Assembly (NCBI GenBank): GCA_963785425.1 | Contig: CAWAVG010000002.1 | Span: forward strand, 744,001-808,000 | Direction: 5' to 3' | From: RYN-133 sp963785425 | GTDB lineage: Bacteria > Actinomycetota > Actinomycetes > Mycobacteriales > Jatrophihabitantaceae | Length of the DNA stretch: 64,000 nucleotides | Shown here: in pieces, positions 20,197-32,692 of the stretch | How positions within the stretch are numbered: the stretch's first letter is position 1 | Layout of the letters: each line of letters opens with the position of its first letter | The notes under the pieces: model-generated | Told to the model about the DNA's origin: nothing | Databases searched by the model: none | The model's input: only the letters and a program-made list of their open reading frames with translations | Translations under genes and position numbers: made by a program

Positions 20197-21629
20197 GTGA
20201 GCAAGGTTCTTACCTCCCTCCCGACCGGGCAACGCGTCGGCATCGCGTTCTCCGGCGGCCTCGACACGTCCGTCGCCGTGGCATGGATGCGTTCCCGCGG
20301 CGCAGTGCCGTGCGCGTACACCGCCGACATCGGGCAGTACGACGAGCCCGACATCGACACGGTGCCGGCGCGTGCGCTGCAGTACGGCGCCGAGCTGGCT
20401 CGCGCCGTCGACTGTCGCCGCGAACTCGTCGAGGAGGGACTGGCCGCGCTCGTGTGCGGCGCGTTCCACGTGCGGTCGGCCGGTCGTGCGTACTTCAACA
20501 CCACCCCGCTCGGACGCGCCGTGACCGGCACGATGCTCGTGCGCGCGATGCACGAGGACGACGTCCACATCTGGGGCGACGGCTCGACGTTCAAGGGCAA
20601 CGACATCGAGCGGTTCTACCGCTACGGCCTGCTCGCAAACCCCGCCCTGCGCATCTACAAGCCGTGGCTCGACGCGCAGTTCGTCAGCGAGCTGGGCGGA
20701 CGTGCCGAGATGAGCCAGTGGCTCATCGAGCGCGACCTGCCCTACCGCGCGAGCAAGGAGAAGGCCTACTCGACCGACGCGAACATCTGGGGCGCCACGC
20801 ACGAGGCCAAGACCCTCGAGCACCTCGACGTCCCGCTCGAGACCGTCGACCCGATCATGGGCGTGAAGTTCTGGGACCCCGCCGTTGCGATCGACCCCGA
20901 GGACGTCACGGTGCGCTTCGTCGCCGGCCGACCCGTCGCGATCAACGGGGTCGACTACGACGACTCGGTCGCGCTGGTGCACGAGGCCAACGTCGATCGG
21001 CGGACGGCACGGGCTCGGCATGTCCGACCAGATCGAGAACCGCATCATCGAGGCGAAGTCGCGCGGCATCTACGAGGCGCCGGGCATGGCGCTGCTCTGG
21101 ATCGCCTACGAGCGACTGCTCAACGCGATCCACAACGAGGACACGATCGCCAACTACCACCTCGAGGGACGCCGGCTGGGGCGGTTGCTCTACGAAGGTC
21201 GCTGGCTCGACCCGCAGGCGCTCATGCTGCGCGAGTCCATCCAGCGCTGGGTCGCGTCGCTGGTGACGGGGGAGGTGCGGGTGCGGTTGCGCCGCGGGGA
21301 GGACTACACGATCCTCGCGACGAGCGGTCCCGAGCTGTCCTACCACCCGGACAAGCTCTCGATGGAGCGCACCGAGAACGCCGCGTTCGGGCCGGTCGAC
21401 CGCATCGGCCAGCTGACGATGCGCAATCTCGACCTCGCCGACTCGCGGTCGAAGCTCGAGCAGTACGCGGTCGCAGTCGGGCGCCCTGCTCAGCCGCACC
21501 CACCTGTTCGGCGAGCTCGAGACGGCCGGCCTCCAGGAGGGCGGCGCCGAGCAGATCGCCGCCAACGCCGGTCGCGGACCGGACGAGACCGTGCTCGACA
21601 ACGCAGCGATCGAGTCGGGAGTTGACTGA
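20197..21629 (+). CDS. argG: Argininosuccinate synthase, long (E. coli-like) form, two frame breaks
   Basis: ArgG joins citrulline and aspartate using ATP. The sequence follows the enterobacterial long form throughout: LPTGQRVGIAFSGGLDTSVA (PP-loop), YFNTTPLGRAVTGTMLV, IWGDGSTFKGNDIERFYRYG, EKAYSTDANIWGATHEAK, IGGRHGLGMSDQIENRIIEA and DRIGQLTMRNLDLADSR. Extra bases near 21000 and 21480 break the frame; corrected length is 476 residues, compared with about 400 for the short form common in Actinobacteria. GTG 20197 follows GGAGACCACACCTC. The form suggests replacement of the usual actinobacterial gene in this lineage, or retention of an old paralogue. Confidence 0.9.
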
Positions 21630-21633
21630 GGCC

Positions 21634-23040
21634 GTGGATTCGAGCCTCTGGGGCGGCCGGTTCAGCGGCGGCCCGTCCGACGCACTCGCCGCGCTGTCGC
21701 AGTCGACGCAGTTCGACTGGCGGCTGGCCCGGCACGACATCGCCGGCTCGCGCGCGCACGCCCGCGTCCTGCACCGGGCGGGACTGCTCACCGACGACGA
21801 AGTCGCCGGCATGCTCGCCGCCCTCGACCAGCTCGACCGCGATGTCTCCGACGGCTCGTTCACACCCGTCCCAGCGGACGAGGACGTGCACACTGCGCTC
21901 GAACGCGGACTGATGGACCGTGCCGGTCCGGAGCTGGGCGGGCGCCTGCGCGCCGGGCGCTCGCGCAACGACCAGATCGCCACCCTGATCCGGCTGTACC
22001 TGCGTGACGAGGCCAGGGCCATCGCCCGCGAAACGCTCGCCGTCGTCGATGCGCTGCGCGGCCAGGCCGACCGCCATCTGGGCGTGGCGATGCCGGGACG
22101 CACGCACATGCAGCACGCCCAGCCTGTCCTGCTGTCGCACCACCTGCTCGCGCACTGCTGGGCCCTGACCCGTGACGTCGCCCGGTTGCAGGACTGGGAC
22201 GTCCGGGCGGCCACCAGCCCGTACGGTGCGGGCGCGCTCGCCGGCTCGTCCCTCGGCCTGGACCCGGCCGCCGTCGCTGCCGAACTCGGCTTCGCCGCGC
22301 CGGGGGAGAACTCGATCGACGCCACCGCCGCGCGTGACGTGGTGGCCGAGTTCTCCTTCGTCGCAGCGATGCTCGCCGTCGACCTGTCCCGGATCGCCGA
22401 GGAGGTCATCATCTGGGCGACCAAGGAGTTCGGCTTCGTGACGCTCGACGACGCGTACTCGACCGGTAGCTCGATCATGCCCCAGAAGAAGAACCCGGAC
22501 GTCGCCGAACTCACGCGCGGCAAGGCAGGCCGGCTCATCGGCGACCACGCGGGGCTGCTCGCCACGTTGAAGGCGCTCCCGCTCGCGTACAACCGCGACC
22601 TGCAGGAGGACAAGGAGCCGGTCTTCGACGCGGCCGACACCCTGCACCTGCTGCTGCCCGCCATGCAAGGGCTCATCGAGACCCTGCGGTTCGACACCGG
22701 ACGGCTCGAGGAGCTCGCCCCTCAGGGCTTCTCGCTGGCCACCGACATCGCCGAGTGGCTGGTGCGCCGGCACGTGCCGTTCCGCTCGGCGCACGAGATC
22801 GCCGGCGAGTGCGTGCGCGTGTGCGAGCAGCGCGGCATCGACCTTCCCGACCTCAGCGACGACGACCTGGCCGCGATCTCCGCGGACCTGACCCCCGAGG
22901 TTCGCGAGGTGCTGACCGTCAGCGGGTCGATCGCCTCGCGCGACGCCGCCGGGGGCACGGCGCCGTTGCGCGTGGTCGAGCAAGCCGCCCGGCTCACCGA
23001 GCTGGTTGCGGCACAGGCATCCTGGGCCGGTGATCGCTGA
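21634..23040 (+). CDS. argH: Argininosuccinate lyase
   Basis: ArgH splits argininosuccinate into arginine and fumarate, the last step. The 468-residue protein has SSLWGGRFSGGPSDA, AGRSRNDQIATLIRLYLRD, PGRTHMQHAQPV and the superfamily signature GSSIMPQKKNPDVAE with the catalytic serine. GTG 21634 is chosen; TTG 21622, overlapping the argG stop behind a GGGAG, is an alternative. The frame is intact. The glycosylase gene overlaps its 3' end. Confidence 0.95.
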   Translation: MDSSLWGGRFSGGPSDALAALSQSTQFDWRLARHDIAGSRAHARVLHRAGLLTDDEVAGMLAALDQLDRDVSDGSFTPVPADEDVHTALERGLMDRAGPELGGRLRAGRSRNDQIATLIRLYLRDEARAIARETLAVVDALRGQADRHLGVAMPGRTHMQHAQPVLLSHHLLAHCWALTRDVARLQDWDVRAATSPYGAGALAGSSLGLDPAAVAAELGFAAPGENSIDATAARDVVAEFSFVAAMLAVDLSRIAEEVIIWATKEFGFVTLDDAYSTGSSIMPQKKNPDVAELTRGKAGRLIGDHAGLLATLKALPLAYNRDLQEDKEPVFDAADTLHLLLPAMQGLIETLRFDTGRLEELAPQGFSLATDIAEWLVRRHVPFRSAHEIAGECVRVCEQRGIDLPDLSDDDLAAISADLTPEVREVLTVSGSIASRDAAGGTAPLRVVEQAARLTELVAAQASWAGDR

Positions 23041-23644
23041 CCGGGAGACGCTCCACGGATCTGCGCTGCGCCTCGCGCCGCGGCTGCTCGGCGCGCGGGT
23101 GGTCTCCGAGGTCGGCGGCGCGCAGGTCGTCGTCCGGCTGAGCGAGGTCGAGGCCTACGAGGGCGCCGACGACCCGGCCTCGCACGCCTTCCGCGGACGC
23201 AGCAACCGCACCGCGGTGATGTTCGGCCCGCCCGGGCACCTGTACTGCTACTTCACCTACGGCATGCACTGGTGCGCGAACGTCGTCTGCGGCGCCGACG
23301 GGATCGCGGCCGCGGTCCTGCTGCGCGCCGGGGAGGTCGTCGAGGGCGCCGACGTCGCCGGCAGCCGCCGGCCCGCGTGCCGCACCCCGCGCGACCTGGC
23401 GCGGGGCCCCGCCCGGCTGGCCACCTGTCTCGGCCTCGATGCGGCCACGAACGGCGTCGACCTGTGCTCGCCCACCTCGCCCGTCCGGCTCGAATCGGTC
23501 GCGCGACGCCGTCCCCGAGGCGTCGTCCACGGGCCCCGGGTCGGCATCTCCACAGCCACTGACCGACCGTGGCGGTTCTGGCTGGACGCCGACCCGACGG
23601 TGTCCGTCTACAAAGCGGGTCGTGCGACCCGGCAGACTCTGTAG
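23030..23644 (+). CDS. 3-methyladenine DNA glycosylase (AAG/MPG family)
   Basis: This enzyme removes alkylated purines from DNA. The 204-residue protein starts at GTG 23030, overlapping argH; TTG 23006 is possible. Family landmarks are APRLLGARVV, RLSEVEAYEGADDPASHAFRG with the catalytic Glu, GRSNRTAVMFGPPGHLYCYFTYGMHWCANVV, AVLLRAGEVV and GPARLATCLG near the middle, GPRVGIS and PWRFW near the end. With the AlkD-like gene at 14 kb, the window holds two independent alkylation-repair glycosylases. It lies between argH and tyrS, as in mycobacteria. Confidence 0.92.
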   Translation: MIADRETLHGSALRLAPRLLGARVVSEVGGAQVVVRLSEVEAYEGADDPASHAFRGRSNRTAVMFGPPGHLYCYFTYGMHWCANVVCGADGIAAAVLLRAGEVVEGADVAGSRRPACRTPRDLARGPARLATCLGLDAATNGVDLCSPTSPVRLESVARRRPRGVVHGPRVGISTATDRPWRFWLDADPTVSVYKAGRATRQTL

Positions 23645-23646
23645 GC

Positions 23647-24891
23647 GTGCCCATCGACATAGCCGACCTGCCCGCACACCTGCAGGAGGCGCACGAGGTG
23701 CTCGCCTCGGGCGCCGCGCAGATCCTGCCCGCCGACGGGCTCGCCGAGCGGCTGCTCGCCTCACAGACGCAGGCGCGACCGCTGCGGGTGAAGCTGGGCA
23801 TCGACCCGTCCGGCGCCGACCTGACGCTCGGCCACGCCGTCGTGCTGCGCAAGCTGCGTCAGTTCCAGGATTTCGGGCACACGGCCGTCCTGGTCGTGGG
23901 CGGCTTCACCGGGCAGGTCGGCGACCCGTCCGGACGCACCAGCACGCGCAGCGCGCAGTCCGCCGATCGGGTCGTCGAGAACGCCCAGGGCTACTTCGAC
24001 CAGGTCATGCGCATCCTCGATCCGCACCACACCGAGGTGGTGAACAACGCCGACTGGCTCGGCACGATGCCGGTCGCGGAGTTGCTCGGCTACACCCAGC
24101 AGCTCACCATCGCCCAACTGCTCGAGCGCGACGACTTCGCCCGCCGGTTCAAGGCGAACGCCCCGATCACGCTGAGCGAGTTCTTCTACCCGTTGCTGCA
24201 GGGGATCGATTCCGTCGAGATCCGGGCCGACATCGAGCTCGGTGGCACCGACCAGACGTTCAACAACCTGGTCGGACGCGAACTGCAGCGCTCACGCGGC
24301 CAGGAGCCGCAGACGGTGCTGACGGTGCCGCTGCTCGTCGGTACCGACGGCGTCGAGAAGATGGGTAAGTCGCTCGACAACTACATCGGTATCAACGAGC
24401 CGGCCGCCGAGCAGTTCGGCAAGCTCATGAGCATCCCGGACCCGGTGGTCGGCCTCTACGCCCGTCTGTGCACGGACCTGCACCCGCGCGAGGTCGACGC
24501 GCTCGAGGCCGAGGTCGCGGCCGGCGGGGTGGCCGCCAACCGCGCCAAGCGCCGGATGGCCCGTGCCGTCGTCGCGCTCTACCACGGTGCGGACGCCGCT
24601 CAGCAGGCCGAGGAGCGCTTCGACGCGGTTTTCCGCCGCGGCGAGGTCGCGACCGACGCGCCGGAGCAGCCACTGGCGCCGGGCGATCCGGTGCACCTGC
24701 CGGCGGCGCTGGTCGCGGCCGGGCTGGCCGCGAGCACCAGCGCAGCGCGCCGTGACATCGACGCCGGCGCGGTGCGTATCGCCGGGACGGTGGTGCCGCC
24801 ACGACGCTACGACGTGCCTCGCTCCGAGGTCGCCGGACAGGTGGTGGCCTCGGGCAAGCGCCGGACCGCCCGCCTCGTCGACACCGGGTGA
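23647..24891 (+). CDS. tyrS: Tyrosyl-tRNA synthetase
   Basis: TyrS charges tRNA-Tyr. GTG 23647 begins two bases after the glycosylase stop. The 414-residue protein has KLGIDPSGADLTLGHAVVLRKLRQFQDFGH, a variant of the HIGH motif matching the type 2 subfamily, FTGQVGDPSGR, GGTDQTFNNLVGR, and KMGKSLDNYI (the KMSKS equivalent). A C-terminal S4 RNA-binding domain follows (about residues 345-414, STSAARRDIDAGAVRIAG). The frame is intact. The rRNA operon begins about 600 bases downstream. Confidence 0.95.
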   Translation: MPIDIADLPAHLQEAHEVLASGAAQILPADGLAERLLASQTQARPLRVKLGIDPSGADLTLGHAVVLRKLRQFQDFGHTAVLVVGGFTGQVGDPSGRTSTRSAQSADRVVENAQGYFDQVMRILDPHHTEVVNNADWLGTMPVAELLGYTQQLTIAQLLERDDFARRFKANAPITLSEFFYPLLQGIDSVEIRADIELGGTDQTFNNLVGRELQRSRGQEPQTVLTVPLLVGTDGVEKMGKSLDNYIGINEPAAEQFGKLMSIPDPVVGLYARLCTDLHPREVDALEAEVAAGGVAANRAKRRMARAVVALYHGADAAQQAEERFDAVFRRGEVATDAPEQPLAPGDPVHLPAALVAAGLAASTSAARRDIDAGAVRIAGTVVPPRRYDVPRSEVAGQVVASGKRRTARLVDTG

Positions 24892-25027
24892 GGTGCTGCC
24901 GGCTTCCGGTGCCCCAGGTCACAAAGATCGGGGCCGCTCAAGGGCATGATCGACTGGTCTGCGGGGACGGGCGCGGCCAGCGCGCGTCCCAGCAAACACG
25001 GGCATCCTGTGCGTGCGCCGAGGGGAT

Positions 25028-25057
25028 TTGACGCCGCCGGATGCGGCTGACTAATGT
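25028..25057 (+). promoter_or_regulatory. rRNA operon promoter, upstream copy
   Basis: TTGACG (25028-25033), an 18-base spacer and TAATGT (25052-25057) form a strong housekeeping promoter about 450 bases before the 16S gene. The 24892-25503 stretch holds no gene; it carries this promoter, a second one and the processing leader. Confidence 0.6.
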
Positions 25058-25184
25058 TCTCCTTGTTCGCAGCGCGGAGCCCGCCAGGGAGCCGCAACGA
25101 ACATCCCCCAAGCGCGACGCGCCGCCGAGGACGATTGATCGACCCGGTGAGCGGCGACCAAGTGGGAAGCCGGGCGGAACGGGT

Positions 25185-25214
25185 TTGACCCCGATGCTCT
25201 GACCGGAGTAGCGT
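25185..25214 (+). promoter_or_regulatory. rRNA operon promoter, downstream copy
   Basis: TTGACC (25185-25190), an 18-base spacer and TAGCGT (25209-25214) repeat the architecture of the copy 157 bases upstream. Tandem promoters are usual for rrn operons. Confidence 0.6.
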
Positions 25215-25275
25215 TTCGTGGGTTGCCCCCGAACAGCCGGAAACGGTTGCGACGGTGTGCGTCCGCTCCTTGAGA

Positions 25276-25290
25276 ACTCAACAGCGTGCC
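25276..25290 (+). ncRNA. Left arm of the 16S precursor processing stem
   Basis: ACTCAACAGCGTGCC is the exact reverse complement of 27203-27217 in the 16S-23S spacer. The 15-bp helix would loop out pre-16S for RNase III-type cleavage. It directly follows CTTGAGA, a conserved actinobacterial rrn leader element that recurs before the 23S gene. Confidence 0.75.
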
Positions 25291-25503
25291 GAAAGTCAGT
25301 GCCATAAGCAAGACCTCCGTCCACGGTTCGTCAGAACCGCGGAGGAGATTCCTTTGGTACATACGAGTAAGTAAGGCATCTTCTGTTCGCAGAAGATGGC
25401 CAGCTCGAATGAACCAGCGATTGAAGATTGCTGCCCCGCCAAGGGCAGCAGCTTTCTGTGTCGATATCCCGGTCTCCCTTGGGAGCCGGTTATCAATAAA
25501 CAT

Positions 25504-27030
<1,527 letters not shown>

Positions 27031-27202
27031 AGCATCTGGCGCCTCTCCTCGGAGAGTGCGTCCAGGCGGCCATCACGAGCGAATGTCTCGTGGGTCTGCT
27101 CAAGGGTGGAACACTGACCAGTTCGTTCTCGAACGCGCCGGCCTCGTCAGTACAGCGGATCCGTCCGCAGGAACCTCGAGCACCCGTCGCGATCGAAATG
27201 TA

Positions 27203-27217
27203 GGCACGCTGTTGAGT
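27203..27217 (+). ncRNA. Right arm of the 16S precursor processing stem, in the spacer
   Basis: GGCACGCTGTTGAGT pairs perfectly with the leader arm at 25276-25290. The 16S-23S spacer (27027-27396) contains this arm and the left 23S stem but no tRNA gene, as is usual in Actinobacteria. Confidence 0.75.
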
Positions 27218-27373
27218 CCTGAGGGAGCGGAAGTTTCGCCCTCAGGCGCTCGTCGTTTCCGACGACGAGCGCATACACGTCCGATCTCCACGGTCATCGA
27301 ACGGCTCGCTCTGATCACTCAGCAGCGAGTACGCGATGGACCACCGCGGAGTATCGCCCGTACCTTGAGAACT

Positions 27374-27384
27374 GCACAGTGGAC
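27374..27384 (+). ncRNA. Left arm of the 23S precursor processing stem
   Basis: GCACAGTGGAC is the exact reverse complement of GTCCACTGTGC at 30564-30574 beyond the 23S gene, and flanking bases extend the helix with wobble pairs. It would loop out pre-23S for cleavage. CTTGAGA just upstream repeats the 16S leader element. Confidence 0.7.
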
Positions 27385-27396
27385 GCGAGCATCTTT

Positions 27397-30520
<3,124 letters not shown>

Positions 30521-30563
30521 AACACAAACCTTGCGTGGGCCTCGTGCCCACGCCAGCGCGAGC

Positions 30564-30574
30564 GTCCACTGTGC
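30564..30574 (+). ncRNA. Right arm of the 23S precursor processing stem
   Basis: GTCCACTGTGC pairs with 27374-27384 upstream of the 23S gene. It lies in the 23S-5S spacer (30521-30643), which holds no tRNA. Confidence 0.7.
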
Positions 30575-30643
30575 GGTTCCCGAGGTACGGTCCCCGCTGT
30601 CTGTCTCCGGACAGGCCGGCGGTGCGGACCATATCTCCATAGA

Positions 30644-30763
30644 GTTTCGGCGGCCATAGCGAGAGGGAAACGCCCGGTCCCATCCCGAACCCGGAAGCTA
30701 AGCCTCTCAGCGCCGATGGTACTGCGCGGGCCACTGCGTGGGAGAGTAGGACGTCGCCGGACA
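30644..30763 (+). rRNA. rrf: 5S ribosomal RNA
   Basis: About 120 bases. Helix I pairs TTCGGCG (30646-30652) with CGCCGGA (30755-30761). The core CCCATCCCGAACCCGGAAG and the GGGAGAGTAGGACGTCGCCG end are typical 5S sequence. It is the last gene of the rRNA operon. Confidence 0.95.
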
Positions 30764-30773
30764 CACTTTGGAC

Positions 30774-30803
30774 AAGGGCTGCCCGGTTTTCCGGGCGGCC
30801 CTT
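30774..30803 (+). terminator. rRNA operon terminator
   Basis: A 13-bp stem, AAGGGCTGCCCGG with CCGGGCGGCCCTT (one G-T pair), closes on a TTTT loop ten bases after the 5S gene. It has no long T-tract but its position and strength make it the operon terminator. Confidence 0.8.
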
Positions 30804-30833
30804 GCTCCGTTTAAGGACTTGAAAGAAGAGCAC

Positions 30834-32193
30834 GTGACCTCCTCATCAGGAAGCGACCGACGCGGTACCGGCGGACAGCGACGCGGTCGGCCCGGCGGCC
30901 AACCGCGACAGCCCCGTCAGTCCAGCGGCCAACCGCGACAGCCCCGTCAGTCCAGCGGCCAACCGCGACAGCCCCGTGAGCCCCGTCAGCCCAACGACAG
31001 CCGCGACAGCCGCGACAGCCGCGGCGCCCGCTCCGAGCGACCCACGCGCGACGCCCGTGGCGGTCGCGCCGAGCGACCCACGCGCGACGCCCGTGGCGGT
31101 CGCGACGCCGGCGCCGGTCGGGATGGCCGCCTCACACGTGATGCGCGGGATGCTCGCGGCGCCCGTGATGCGCGGGATGGTCGCGCCGGACGCGGCGCCC
31201 GTGATGCGCGGGATGGTCTCGCGGTGCCCGCGGCGCGTCGAGGATGGTCGCGCCGGACTTGATGCCCGTGATACCCGTGGGGCTCGCGATGCCCGCGGCG
31301 GTCGGGACACCCGCGACGGCCGTGACACCCGTGGGGCTCGCGATGCCCGCGGCGGTCGGGACACCCGCGACGGCCGTGACACCCGCGGCGGTCGCGATGC
31401 CCGCGGCGGGCGCGACGAGCGCGGCGGGCGCGACGAGCGCGGCGGGCGCGACCAGCGCAGCACACGCGATCCCCGGCCGCCGCGCGAGGCGTCCGGTCCG
31501 CGCCCACGTGCCGGCGACTCGAAGCGTCTCGACCGCGGCCCGGAGCCGCCCGTCGGACTCGACATGTCGATGCTCGACCGCCAGGTGCGTACCGAACTGC
31601 GGAGCCTGAGCAAGGTGAACGCCGAAGTGGTTGCGGCACACCTGATCGCCGCCGGCCTTGCGCTGGACACCGATCCGGCGAAGGCGCTCGCCCATGCCCG
31701 GGCCGCCCGTCAGCGTGCGTCGCGGCTGGCGGTCGTGCGCGAAGCGGTCGGCGTGGCCGCCTATCACGCGCAGGAGTGGACCGAGGCCCTCACCGAGCTG
31801 CGGACAGCTCGCCGCATCTCCGGCGACCCGCGCAACCTGCCGTTGATCGCCGACTGCGAGCGCGCACTCGGCCGACCTGGCCAGGCCATCCGGATGCTCA
31901 GCGACCCGGATGTCGGCAGGCTCGACCCCGAGACGCGCGCCGAGTTGCTGATCGTGGTCGCCGGGGCGCGCCGCGACAGCGGCCAGCCCGACGCTGCGTT
32001 GTCCGTGCTGGCCCGCGGGGGCCTCGACCGCGACCGCCCGCGGCCCGGGTCGATCCGGCTTTGGTACGCCTATGCCGACGTGCTGGCCGACCTCGGTCGC
32101 ACCGAGGAGGCCGCGAGCTGGTTCGCGGCCTCGGCCGCACTCGATGTCGACGGTGACACCGACGCCGCCGAGCGCGCCGCCGATCTGCTGTGA
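30834..32193 (+). CDS. TPR-type protein with long Arg/Asp/Gly-rich repetitive N-terminus, one frame break
   Basis: GTG 30834 follows GAAAGAAGAG. The first 230 or so residues are low complexity: GQPRQPRQSS repeats, then RDARGGRD/RDGRDTRG repeats. The C-terminal 220 residues form a helical-repeat domain (RTELRSLSKVNAEVVAAHLI, ALAHARAARQRASRLAVVREAVG, ALGRPGQAIRMLSDPDVGRLD, YAYADVLADLGRTEEAASWF), matching the TPR proteins found between tyrS and tlyA in Actinobacteria. The frame shifts by one base between 31217 and 31245, in the repeats; the corrected protein is about 452 residues. Its function is unknown. Strongly basic-acidic alternating repeats next to rRNA genes suggest RNA or ribosome association, which is inference only. 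Confidence 0.75.
30901..30978 (+). repeat. 30-base in-frame tandem repeat (2.6 copies)
   Basis: The unit starts AACCGCGACAGCCCCGTCAG and repeats at 30901, 30931 and, partly, 30961 with no mismatch in the first two copies. It encodes the GQPRQPRQSS repeat of the TPR protein. Confidence 0.9.
31273..31380 (+). repeat. 54-base in-frame tandem repeat (2 copies plus variants)
   Basis: Two identical 54-base copies begin ACCCGTGGGGCTCGCGATGC at 31273 and 31327; a diverged third begins at 31381. They encode TRGARDARGGRDTRDGRD. Perfect identity implies a recent duplication. Confidence 0.88.
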
Positions 32194-32311
32194 CCGCGGG
32201 CGCGTAGCACCACCGGCCGACACTTCACGTCGCGCCGTCCACAGCCCGTGCCGTCATCCACCGTTGCGCGCTGCGTGCCCGCGCGGCAGAGCATCCGCGC
32301 ACCATTGCGCC

Positions 32312-32692
32312 ATGACAGTTTCCGACGACTTACGGCCCGACAACGCGGTGTTCCTCCGCGGCCGGCTGGCCGCCGAGCCGCAGGCGCGTGAGCTACCCAG
32401 CGGCGATGAGATCCTGAGCTTCCGACTGACCGTCGATCGACCGCAGGACGATTCGGATGCCCGCTCGCGCGTCGACAGCATTGACTGCGCCACAGTCGTG
32501 CCGCGAGCCCGACGCAGCATCGAGCGCGCGCAGCCGGGTGATGTCCTCGAGGTGAGCGGTGCGCTGCACCGCCGCTTCTGGCGGTCGAGCACCGGGCTGG
32601 GCAGCCGCTACGAGGTCATGGTGAACTCGGCGCGCTCGGGTCGGCGTCGGCGAAACGACGCATTACCAGGCCCGAAGCCGGCTTCGGCGTGA
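32312..32692 (+). CDS. Small single-stranded DNA-binding protein (OB fold)
   Basis: The 126-residue protein starts at ATG 32312 and has an SSB-like OB fold: NAVFLRGRLAAEPQARELPSGDEILSFRLTVDRP, IDCATVVPRARRSIERAQPGDVLEVSGALHRRFWRS, then a basic tail RSGRRRR. It lacks the acidic DDDIPF tip of the main SSB, so it is probably an auxiliary paralogue. Its last 77 bases overlap the 3' end of the DUF1015 gene on the other strand. Confidence 0.8.
   Translation: MTVSDDLRPDNAVFLRGRLAAEPQARELPSGDEILSFRLTVDRPQDDSDARSRVDSIDCATVVPRARRSIERAQPGDVLEVSGALHRRFWRSSTGLGSRYEVMVNSARSGRRRRNDALPGPKPASA

Noticed and set aside
23006..23029. TTG start for the 3-methyladenine glycosylase
   Set aside because: GTG 23030 gives the normal family length and a four-codon overlap with argH; the TTG adds eight residues without similarity.
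30901..31460. Repeat array resembling CRISPR
   Set aside because: The units are directly abutting, have no unique spacers, and encode in-frame GQPRQPRQSS and RDARGG repeats of one protein.
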